DNA from: a bacterium
Lineage (GTDB): Bacteria; Bacteroidota; Ignavibacteria; Kapaibacteriales; Kapaibacteriaceae
Reading direction: 5' to 3'
DNA: 6,083 nt
NCBI GenBank assembly: GCA_020050895.1
Contig: JAGVJW010000146.1
Coordinates: 1-6,083, forward strand
A program made the position numbers and the translations under genes. Under the pieces are notes generated by a model. The model was given only the letters and a program-made list of their open reading frames with translations, had not been told where the DNA came from and made no database searches. Below are positions 1 through 5,967 of the stretch, piece after piece. Positions within the stretch are counted from its first letter, which is position 1, and every line of letters begins with the position of its first letter.

Positions 1-686
1 ACATTCATTTCCAACAATGGCATCTGTTGAATCGATTCACCCTTTGAAATCTTCGACGCAGTAATGGCCATTGACTTCTTCATGGCTTCCTCATCCACAG
101 GTAGAAGATCGTTGCCACAAACAAAATCTTTGAATGTATTTCCGGCAGAGATTGCGTTTTCATTTGAAACAAAATGTGGCGAACCACCTTCAATCTCCCT
201 TGATTCTAAGTCTCGTCCGATGTTTGTGCGGCTCCCATCCGAATGCTGAATAAATCCAGTCAGATCACCATCGGAATAGTGCAGCGTTACTCTCGATCCC
301 ACATCACCTTCAACTTCACCAAGGTATGAGTATATGGGGCGCACCTTAAAACGGCGTTTGCCATTTGGTGTATTGATGAGAAACTGCGTGTTGGCATCAA
401 AGACATCTGCGGTTTTGCGGAGCTTTAGCGTCGACTCGCCATGAAGTGGAATCGCAAAATTCGAAATCGTTAACTGTGCTGGAGCTTTATGAAAAACATT
501 GTTTGCTGCTTCTATCTGCAGCATGAAACTATTTTCAAATGCCAGGTTATTAACGGGAGTCTCCTTGGAGGAACTGATAATTGGTATCAGAAACTGCCGT
601 GCATCTATGCTGGCTGAATTTCCTGCCTGAGTACTAATCACACACGCAATGAAAAACAGTGGCAATACAAAATGAATATACTTCAT
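1..686 (-). CDS. Secreted metallopeptidase, N-terminal part (signal peptide + M12B/reprolysin-type propeptide), truncated by window edge
   Basis: The frame is open from ATG at 686-684 to the left edge, giving 228 residues with no stop; the C-terminal part lies outside the window. The first ~22 residues form an export signal: MKYIHF, then a hydrophobic core, then a small-residue region around ISTQAG. Around residues 118-150 the pattern YSYLGEVEGDVGSRVTL, then GDLTGFI, resembles the propeptide of reprolysin-like (M12B) zinc metallopeptidases, where 'Y-x-G-x-V-x-G-x-x-x-S-x-V-x-L ... G-x-x-G-x-I' recurs. The catalytic HExxHxxGxxH region would lie beyond the edge, so protease activity is inferred, not seen. 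Such proteins in Bacteroidota often carry a C-terminal type IX secretion tag, which also cannot be checked here. The start is 58 nt downstream of the tmk stop. The only purine-rich stretch, AGG, directly abuts the ATG, so no proper Shine-Dalgarno is present. Being a gene is fairly sure; the family call is tentative. Confidence 0.6.
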   Translation of the reverse strand, partial: MKYIHFVLPLFFIACVISTQAGNSASIDARQFLIPIISSSKETPVNNLAFENSFMLQIEAANNVFHKAPAQLTISNFAIPLHGESTLKLRKTADVFDANTQFLINTPNGKRRFKVRPIYSYLGEVEGDVGSRVTLHYSDGDLTGFIQHSDGSRTNIGRDLESREIEGGSPHFVSNENAISAGNTFKDFVCGNDLLPVDEEAMKKSMAITASKISKGESIQQMPLLEMN

Positions 687-744
687 CCTAAATCCGTTGG
701 TTGAATGAACTTGAAAATTAAGGAAAATGGAGCTACCGGTAATG

Positions 745-1371
745 CTAATTCATTAGATTCAATCGGCCTTCAATAATTGAAACGATGTCCTTGTGAATGG
801 CCGCTCTCTCCTGAACACCATTTATTACAATGAATCTCGATGGTTCCTTGGCTGCTATAGCCAGATATCCGTTGCGAACTCTTTCGAAAAAATCAGGACC
901 ACTACTCTCGATGCGATCGGGCTTTGCCAGCGATGCATGAAACTGCATTCTAGTTTGTGCTTCGTTGTATGGCACGTCGATAAAAAACGTCAACACCGGC
1001 ATGACTCCCCGAGTTGCCAGGCTGTTACATATCTTAACAGATTCAAGGTTCAGCTGACGTCCGTAGCCCTGATAGGCAGTGGTGGAATCAACATATCGAT
1101 CGCACAGAACAACATCGCCACGCTCCAAACTTGTCTGAATTACAGTCTCCACAAGCTGCACCCTTGCAGCTGAAAACAGTAATAACTCGGCTGTAGCCGT
1201 TATAGACTGCTTGTTGCTCAGAAGTATATCCCTTATCGCCTCTGAAAGATACGTGGCGCCCGGCTCTCTTATGGTTACTGTCGAGCGGCCTTTCCCCTCA
1301 AACCACCCACGAAGCAATACAAGCTGCGTGGACTTGCCACTTCCATCAATGCCTTCAAACGAAATAAACAT
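745..1371 (-). CDS. tmk: Thymidylate kinase (dTMP kinase)
   Basis: Cytosolic enzyme that phosphorylates dTMP to dTDP with ATP, the step shared by de novo and salvage dTTP synthesis. The 208-residue length is normal for the family. Residues 5-15 contain the P-loop (FEGIDGSGKST). The dTMP-binding REPG motif is at 35-38, here followed by Ala-Thr where REPGGT is usual. DRYVDSTTAYQG at 91-102 is the family's DR(Y/F)-x-x-S-x-x-AYQG signature. The LID region around 141-169 has PDRIE and FFERVRNGY. Basic residues sit in the LID rather than in the P-loop, as in the E. coli-like (type II) enzymes. The start codon shares one base with the stop of the upstream TadA-RsmI gene (TGATG), so translation is probably coupled. 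The small substitution in REPGGT is mild and does not suggest inactivation. Confidence 0.95.
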   Translation of the reverse strand: MFISFEGIDGSGKSTQLVLLRGWFEGKGRSTVTIREPGATYLSEAIRDILLSNKQSITATAELLLFSAARVQLVETVIQTSLERGDVVLCDRYVDSTTAYQGYGRQLNLESVKICNSLATRGVMPVLTFFIDVPYNEAQTRMQFHASLAKPDRIESSGPDFFERVRNGYLAIAAKEPSRFIVINGVQERAAIHKDIVSIIEGRLNLMN

Positions 1372-1373
1372 CA
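1369..1373 (-). promoter_or_regulatory. Overlapping stop/start (TGATG) coupling the tadA-rsmI fusion to tmk
   Basis: On the minus strand the TGA of the fusion gene and the ATG of tmk share the central A. This arrangement usually lets terminating ribosomes restart on the next gene. The sequence just upstream (encoding RKERAD) is purine-rich and includes GGAGAGAG, which can serve as a ribosome-binding site. It supports co-transcription of the two genes. Confidence 0.6.
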
Positions 1374-2561
1374 GTCTGCTCTCTCCTTACGAGCATCAAC
1401 TAGCACTATACACTCGCCGCGTATACCGCCCCGCGTTATGATCTGCTGAAGCACCTCGGCTACCGGCCCCCTGATATATTCTTCGTGGACCTTCGATAGT
1501 TCGCGTGCAATAACGATTGATGTTAGGGGGCTTACCAACTCGATAATTTCCGAGAGTAACTGCTCGATGCGAAATGGCGATTCAAAAATCACAATTGTTG
1601 CGTTCATATTAAGCGATTCTGTAAGAAATCGCTTGCGCCCTTTTTTGTGTGGTGGAAATCCGACAAAACAAATCCTGTCTGTTGGAAGTCCGGAAGCTGC
1701 TATCGCAGTTGTGAGCGCAGACGGACCGGGTAATGCCTCCACGCGAATGCCTGCCTTGATACACGCCTCTACGATTCGATAACCCGGATCGCTGATTCCA
1801 GGCATACCCGCATCTGAGACTAGTGCCACTGAAAGGCCATTATGAATATGCTGCACAACGGAAGATGCCCGTTCGTGTTCATTGTAATCATTGTTACTAA
1901 GTAATCGTTTGGGATGGATTTTCAGATGACGTAGAAGTCGGCCTGTAGTCCTCGTATCCTCACAAAGTATAATATCCGACCTTTGCAGCACTTTTAGCGA
2001 TCGGATCGTAATGTCTTCGAGGTTGCCTATGGGCGTAGGAACTAATGTAAGCCTCGCTTGCAGATCGGGAACAATTGGCTCAACCGGCTGAATAACTCGC
2101 TTCCTTTGTGCTTCGAAAAACTTCGAAAGCAACTCCGAACATTCTCTGGCAAGCACACCTGTTCGGATTGTACACCGGTGATTGAGTCTGGAATCATCGG
2201 CTATCTCAAAGACTGAACGCACTGCTCCGGCCTTTTCGTCGGATGCACCGTAAACAAGGTTAGGAATCCGCGCAAGAACAATTGCACCGGCACACATTGC
2301 GCACGGCTCCAACGTTACATATATCGTGCAATCATCAAGAAATTTAGCTCCAACTTTTTCGGTTGCCAAACTGATTGCATTCATCTCGGCATGCCTGATG
2401 GGATCGCCTGACAATTCAATTTCGTTCGAAGATGCTGCAACCACTTCCCCGCCCCTTACAATAACGCACCCTACAGGAACATCACCTCTGTTGGCGGCAC
2501 TCTGCGCTTCTTCGATTGCCAGACGCATGAAATGCTCATGCCTGCGCTGAACGTCAGACAT
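1371..2561 (-). CDS. tadA-rsmI: Bifunctional fusion: tRNA-adenosine(34) deaminase TadA + 16S rRNA (cytidine1402-2'-O)-methyltransferase RsmI
   Basis: One 396-residue frame carries two complete enzymes. Residues ~8-150 are TadA, which deaminates A34 to inosine in tRNA-Arg(ACG). The zinc/catalytic motif HAEMNAI (His57, Glu59) and PCAMC (Cys87, Cys90) are intact, and DVPVGCVIV at 27-35 is typical. Residues ~171-390 are RsmI, the SAM-dependent enzyme that 2'-O-methylates C1402 of 16S rRNA near the P site. Its motifs are TPIGNLEDITIRSL (175-188), EDTRTTGRLL (201-210), SDAGMPGISDPG (249-260), LPGPSA (277-282) and ARELSKVHEE (352-361). The usual FYESPHR appears as FESPFR (326-331). The methyltransferase lacks the extra C-terminal region of E. 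coli RsmI, as short homologues do. The ATG lies 23 nt after the upstream gene; starting at Met12 would shorten the normal TadA N-terminus. Domain calls are firm. The chain being naturally fused is well supported, because no start codon lies near the junction. Confidence 0.93.
   Translation of the reverse strand: MSDVQRRHEHFMRLAIEEAQSAANRGDVPVGCVIVRGGEVVAASSNEIELSGDPIRHAEMNAISLATEKVGAKFLDDCTIYVTLEPCAMCAGAIVLARIPNLVYGASDEKAGAVRSVFEIADDSRLNHRCTIRTGVLARECSELLSKFFEAQRKRVIQPVEPIVPDLQARLTLVPTPIGNLEDITIRSLKVLQRSDIILCEDTRTTGRLLRHLKIHPKRLLSNNDYNEHERASSVVQHIHNGLSVALVSDAGMPGISDPGYRIVEACIKAGIRVEALPGPSALTTAIAASGLPTDRICFVGFPPHKKGRKRFLTESLNMNATIVIFESPFRIEQLLSEIIELVSPLTSIVIARELSKVHEEYIRGPVAEVLQQIITRGGIRGECIVLVDARKERAD
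2052..2111 (-). other. Fusion junction (linker) between TadA and RsmI domains
   Basis: Residues 151-170 of the fusion protein: a basic AQRKR tail typical of TadA C-termini, then a Pro/Val-rich stretch (VIQPVEPIVPDLQAR), then the first RsmI strand (LTLVPTPIGN). In this frame the segment contains no ATG, GTG or TTG codon and no stop. A separately started RsmI is therefore unlikely; the next in-frame Met (residue 254) is deep inside the methyltransferase core. The short, proline-containing linker looks like a tether between two independently folded domains. Confidence 0.75.
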
Positions 2562-2584
2562 CGCATTTATTTGAAGTAAACAAA

Positions 2585-3487
2585 CTATCCACCGCGGGCA
2601 GTCTCATACAATTGTGTGTTGCCAGGATCGAGATACTGCAAATCTCCCCATACGGCAGAATTCTTCTGCCCCTTAAAAATGTCGGCGATTTCCTGACTCT
2701 TTGCATCAAAAAATGCCTGCAGCAAAATCGAACGATTTGCAATAGAGGTTCTCTTGAATTCGGCGATGCTGGCAATCGTAGACGCTAAACTTTCAAGCCC
2801 CTTTGCCTTGTTGGTAGAGTACTCGTCTACCGCAACGTGATAATCGTATATAAGCCTACGAAGCCCAATGTATCTCAAATCGGTGAGTTCAGAAATTAGC
2901 GCCATGCGTGTGTATTGGCCGGGCTGAAAGTTCGATGAGAACTGAGAAATGCCTGCGGCATTGCCTAATCCTGCAATCAGCTTGGCAAGATCGAACATTC
3001 TGGATCCGCCTAGATCATCGTATGTATCCATATCCAAACCAATTGCAATAAGAACATAAAAATCAATGAGACTCGAAAACGGCTCGTATCGGTTTATCTG
3101 AAAAGTTAAAGCCTGACTAAATGAATATCTGAATTGCCAATCCTGATCGAAGACTCGCAGTAAGGCTGAACCCATTACTGAATCATTATTCACAAGTCTT
3201 TTACTAACTATGGCAAGTTTCGCACTATACGAATCACCATTGCGTGCGTTCAGATAGATGGTGACGCTGATTGGAATTCGCGGACCCTCCCAGTCTGCAT
3301 TGGAAAAACGCTGATTATTTAGGTAGTTCCTCACATCGTTCGCCATCGCCTGCACCTCAACCCGCTGGTCGAGCTGCAACAATTCCATGTTGACGGTTAC
3401 CGTCGCGTCAACCTCCTGAGCTCTCACCGTCACAACACAACAAGTGGCTGTTACGAAAGCAAAAAGCAGTGCTGCTGCAAGTCTCAT
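2585..3487 (-). CDS. DUF4835 family exported protein (PorD-like, type IX secretion associated by name)
   Basis: A 300-residue protein with a clear Sec signal peptide: MRLAAALLFAFVTA, then a hydrophobic stretch, with cleavage likely after VRA (residue 23) before QEV. The mature part matches the DUF4835 family as I remember it: a 'tVTVN' opening strand, a conserved Trp in the NADW region (66), GLDMDTYDDLGG (150-161), YDYH (214-217), FFDAKSQE (259-266) and LDPGNTQLY (286-294). Members are periplasmic or envelope proteins of Bacteroidota. Some pipelines name them type IX secretion protein PorD, but I know of no established biochemical activity. In classical Bacteroidetes the gene commonly sits with coaBC and recN; here it precedes tadA-rsmI by 23 nt. 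The frame is open upstream to an ATG at 3610, but Met at 3487 is preferred because it begins the signal peptide and has AAGGA 7 nt upstream. The longer version would bury the signal peptide 41 residues in. Confidence 0.85.
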   Translation of the reverse strand: MRLAAALLFAFVTATCCVVTVRAQEVDATVTVNMELLQLDQRVEVQAMANDVRNYLNNQRFSNADWEGPRIPISVTIYLNARNGDSYSAKLAIVSKRLVNNDSVMGSALLRVFDQDWQFRYSFSQALTFQINRYEPFSSLIDFYVLIAIGLDMDTYDDLGGSRMFDLAKLIAGLGNAAGISQFSSNFQPGQYTRMALISELTDLRYIGLRRLIYDYHVAVDEYSTNKAKGLESLASTIASIAEFKRTSIANRSILLQAFFDAKSQEIADIFKGQKNSAVWGDLQYLDPGNTQLYETARGG

Positions 3488-3494
3488 TATGTCG

Positions 3495-3499
3495 TCCTT
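3495..3499 (-). promoter_or_regulatory. Shine-Dalgarno (AAGGA) deciding the DUF4835 start
   Basis: AAGGA lies 7 nt upstream of the ATG at 3487 on the minus strand. It is one of the few good ribosome-binding sites in the window and, together with the signal peptide, supports this start over the ATG codons further upstream (3610 and 3607). Confidence 0.55.
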
Positions 3500-3524
3500 G
3501 ATAATAACCTGTACGAACATACGC

Positions 3525-4265
3525 ATGCTGTTTGTGACGATCATGCTTCCGTTTATGGTGTATACCATTAAGGGGCTTAGTATAACGGGCGCAACGGTGC
3601 TCAACATCATAGATCAGCTATCGACTCCTTGTGCTGGTGCACAAATTCAGCCATGGTCATTTGCAGTCTACCCCGCACCCTTTGCCGAACCGTCACTCAC
3701 AAATGCAATTGTGGCACGCTCAGTACAACAACTGCAGACTGTGTTTGCAATTCAGGGTGCTGCGTCGGAGAACTGGTTCGATGTTTCGTTACGGACGTCT
3801 CGACGCTGGCACATAACAAACTCATTCGACGTTGGCACAATCACCGATGTTGGCATAAGCCGGGCTACAGGCTTCTCAACAAATTTTCGTGCAGCATTGG
3901 GTATTCAATCACGCATTACTGTAGACACGCACTGGTCTGTCGGCGTTGGCATTTCCAATGCTCTGTCAACCCCGATAACAGGCAGAAATCTGCCACGCCA
4001 ATTACGATTCGGCGTTGCGTATCAAGATGGTTATGCTGTTGCATTCGACGTCGTTTCACAATCCGCCGATAGAGCAGCACTCGAGATATCGGCACTCGTT
4101 CGCCCTCATGAGATTGTAGGCATCCGTACACGCATAGTTTCCAATCCTCTTTCCTTCGGTGCCGATGTGCGACTCGCATCTTCATCAGACTTCTATATCT
4201 CTGTGATGTATGACCTTCTTGTCGGTATTGGTCAGCGTCTCGGTATCGTTATTGAGCTTGGCTGA
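3525..4265 (+). CDS. Probable outer-membrane beta-barrel/beta-rich envelope protein, unknown function
   Basis: I do not recognise a named family. From the chosen start the protein has 246 residues. It begins with a hydrophobic stretch (MLFVTIMLPFMVYTI), then a small-residue region ending in CAGAQ, which could be a signal peptide cleaved before QIQPWS. The rest alternates polar and hydrophobic residues in many short strands (e.g. RITVDTHWSVGVGISNAL, LRFGVAYQDGYAVAFDVV). The closing part, ALVRPHEIVGIRTRI, then PLSFGADVRL and a final strand ending IVIELG, resembles the end of small barrel proteins of Bacteroidota. No terminal aromatic beta-signal residue is seen. The start is uncertain: Met codons at 3525, 3543 and 3555 and a GTG at 3597 are all possible and none has a Shine-Dalgarno. 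The open frame reaches back to 3444, but that would run antisense through the DUF4835 signal peptide. The 3' end overlaps the next gene by 56 nt, so the two are probably co-expressed. Confidence 0.65.
   Translation: MLFVTIMLPFMVYTIKGLSITGATVLNIIDQLSTPCAGAQIQPWSFAVYPAPFAEPSLTNAIVARSVQQLQTVFAIQGAASENWFDVSLRTSRRWHITNSFDVGTITDVGISRATGFSTNFRAALGIQSRITVDTHWSVGVGISNALSTPITGRNLPRQLRFGVAYQDGYAVAFDVVSQSADRAALEISALVRPHEIVGIRTRIVSNPLSFGADVRLASSSDFYISVMYDLLVGIGQRLGIVIELG
3555..3568. repeat. Short inverted repeat ATGGT-GTAT-ACCAT in the divergent region
   Basis: Perfect 5-bp arms (ATGGT / ACCAT) around a 4-bp centre. It lies between the two divergent transcription units, where it could be an operator half-site pair. 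Because of the symmetry both strands read Met-Val-Tyr-Thr-Ile in an open frame here. Arms of 5 bp occur by chance fairly often, so the regulatory reading is weak. Confidence 0.25.
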
Positions 4266-5967
4266 ACCGTTGCTGGCTCAAATCGACGACATGGCAGACT
4301 CACCGTGGGCGTTGCCTGTGTGGGACGCAATTGAACGGTACAGACAAGATCCCCTGTGTTTGAACTGTATCGAATCGAACGATCTGACTGCACTTCCCGG
4401 TATTGGAATCAATACTGCTGCACGCATTATGAAACTGGTGGCCAAGGGAATCCGGTCGGTAGCAACAATAGCAGACACGCTGTGCCTGAGCACCGATCAA
4501 ATCATTATTCTTAACACATGCACAACGTTCGACTGTACTTGTCCACCAACCATACAATCGGCAAGAATGCGGTCGCGCGTCAGAATGCAGAACGGCAACT
4601 ACTCTGATATGCTCACACGTCTTGACGTCGACGCTTCGGTTGCACGAATCGGCGGTTTTTCACGCCGTGTGAACGACACGTTGGTTTATGGCGCCTGGCT
4701 TCGTGTTCAAACGAAAAACATCTCAGTAGTTCTGGGAAACTTTAGAGCTAAATCATCAACAGGTTTAGTATATGGTGGCAGCAGGTTTAGCAGAACTGTT
4801 ATAAACACTGAATCGTCTGTAGCCGATATTAAACTTCAGCCATGGACTTCAACGTGGCTCGACGGATCGCTTCGCGGCATCGGAATATTATTCAGTGATT
4901 CGATCAGCGACAAGCCGATGCAGCTTTCCGCATTGTATTCCAACAAATCGATCAATGGTAGAAATGAAATCCTGATCGGCGGTATTGCCAGCTATCAATC
5001 ACCGCTACTCAATTATGGCATCGGTTATCAGAGGCTACAGTACGACGAGCCTTCGGTCTCAACAGGAATGGCAACAGTCCGAGGTCTCACACAATCGCTA
5101 TTCTCAGTATTCGCAGACAAAACATTTTTCAACCTCACGCTGAGTTGGGAAGTCGTGCTCGATCAGGAGAAGCGCTTGGGAACAAGCATCATTGCAACAT
5201 CGCTCATTGCTCGTACAAAACTTATCGGTGCTTTAAGATGGTTCGACAGAGATCTACGCAGTCCGTACGGCAACACCATCACAACTCAATCCTATATCGG
5301 AAACGAAATGGGGATTACATTGGGAGCTCAGCTCCGATTCCAGCCACAATGGCAATGCGAAGTATCGCTCGATATACATCGAACCATTACAAGGTCGGTT
5401 GGCAAGCCCCAACCTGCAAAGGGATACGACTTGTTGCTCGATGTAACGCACGGAATTGGTAAGGGGGCTTCCCTTTCGCTGCGGCTACGCTATGAGCAGG
5501 ACGATGATGGATGGAAACTGCCTGAAAGCGACATCACAAAAATGTATGTGCGTAGTCGAGGCACTGTTCAAGCCGATTATTCATTCAGTGTTATTCGCTC
5601 TCTTCGGCTCAGGTTAAGGGTCGACGGAAGAGCAGCACAATTCGGTCTTGGGCGTTCATCCGAAACAGGATTACTGGCCTTCACAGAATTTGTCTGGCAG
5701 CCCTTTGAGGGTATCAGCTTGCGCACACGTCTGACTACGTTTCGATCTCCATCGATAGAGGTTGCCCCCTATGCCGTAGAAGTTGAAACCGAGGGTATGA
5801 TGCGAACCGTTGTTGGGTCGGGCAATGGCGACCACTCTCTTGTGGCTGTCAGTTATTCGTTACTATCGTTTGTTACAATCAGTGCAGCGTACATTGAAAC
5901 AGTAAGAAACGGACTGCGAGACATCGCTGGCTCCGTTCAGATAGATGCGAGGCTCCCGAATAATTAA
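4210..5967 (+). CDS. Exported helix-hairpin-helix protein with Cys-rich N-terminal region and beta-barrel-like body
   Basis: 585 residues. Residues 1-23 are an apparent signal peptide (MTFLSVLVSV... ending LLA, cleavage before QID), unusual in lacking a basic residue. Residues ~56-105 contain a ComEA-like helix-hairpin-helix: NDLTALPGIGINTAARIM with the LPGIG hairpin at 62-66, then a degenerate second hairpin (LCLSTDQIIIL). Such motifs bind DNA backbone non-specifically. Six cysteines flank it (50, 53, 92, 104, 109, 111). From ~120 to the end the chain is a run of alternating strands such as TRLDVDASVARIGGF, ISVVLGNFRAKSSTGLVYGG and SLSLRLRYEQ. This is the pattern of HhH proteins with an outer-membrane barrel body found in Bacteroidota and relatives. 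A TGA at 4204-4206, two codons upstream in frame, makes 4210 the earliest possible ATG. The function is unknown; DNA handling at the cell surface or a purely structural use of the HhH fold are both possible. Confidence 0.75.
   Translation: MTFLSVLVSVSVSLLSLAEPLLAQIDDMADSPWALPVWDAIERYRQDPLCLNCIESNDLTALPGIGINTAARIMKLVAKGIRSVATIADTLCLSTDQIIILNTCTTFDCTCPPTIQSARMRSRVRMQNGNYSDMLTRLDVDASVARIGGFSRRVNDTLVYGAWLRVQTKNISVVLGNFRAKSSTGLVYGGSRFSRTVINTESSVADIKLQPWTSTWLDGSLRGIGILFSDSISDKPMQLSALYSNKSINGRNEILIGGIASYQSPLLNYGIGYQRLQYDEPSVSTGMATVRGLTQSLFSVFADKTFFNLTLSWEVVLDQEKRLGTSIIATSLIARTKLIGALRWFDRDLRSPYGNTITTQSYIGNEMGITLGAQLRFQPQWQCEVSLDIHRTITRSVGKPQPAKGYDLLLDVTHGIGKGASLSLRLRYEQDDDGWKLPESDITKMYVRSRGTVQADYSFSVIRSLRLRLRVDGRAAQFGLGRSSETGLLAFTEFVWQPFEGISLRTRLTTFRSPSIEVAPYAVEVETEGMMRTVVGSGNGDHSLVAVSYSLLSFVTISAAYIETVRNGLRDIAGSVQIDARLPNN

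Larger units (their letters stand above)
3488..3600. promoter_or_regulatory. Presumed divergent promoter/control region
   Basis: This stretch lies between the leftward DUF4835 gene and the rightward barrel/HhH pair and must hold, or overlap, both promoters. On the minus strand, TATACT (3579-3584) resembles a -10 box and would leave an ~85-nt leader before DUF4835, but no well-spaced -35 box was found. I also looked for the Bacteroidota TAnnTTTG element and found only imperfect matches (for example TATGTTCG on the minus strand). Part of the region may be translated as the start of the rightward gene, whose start codon is uncertain. The role is inferred from gene orientation. Confidence 0.35.

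Noticed and set aside
64..249. Rightward 61-codon open frame near the left edge
   Set aside because: Antisense to the continuous 228-codon leftward frame that has a signal peptide and propeptide-like pattern.
713..720. TAATTTTC on the minus strand as a Bacteroidota-type TAnnTTTG promoter element for the metallopeptidase gene
   Set aside because: One mismatch at the conserved final G and no TTG element about 20 nt upstream; in an AT-rich gap this is likely chance.
732..747. Palindrome TACCGGTA with flanking AGC/GCT after the tmk stop as a terminator
   Set aside because: It has no loop to form a hairpin, needs a 2-nt bulge, and is not followed by a strong T-run in the transcript direction.
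793..1441. Rightward open frames at 793-1173 and 1211-1441
   Set aside because: They lie antisense to tmk and its junction with tadA-rsmI, have no family resemblance, and the opposite strand carries a firmly identified enzyme.
3444..3524. N-terminal extension of the small barrel gene back to ATG 3444
   Set aside because: It would read antisense through the DUF4835 signal peptide and Shine-Dalgarno, and it places hydrophilic residues ahead of the likely export signal.
3488..3610. N-terminal extension of DUF4835 to ATG 3610
   Set aside because: The signal peptide beginning at 3487 and the AAGGA 7 nt before it fit a start there; the extra 41 residues have no family match that I recognise.
3629..4072. 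Rightward 147-codon open frame with many Cys and His, and the shorter frame from 3631
   Set aside because: Composition (runs of Cys, Arg, Thr) is typical of a shifted reading of the overlapping gene; the frame of 3525-4265 has the signal-like start and regular strand pattern.
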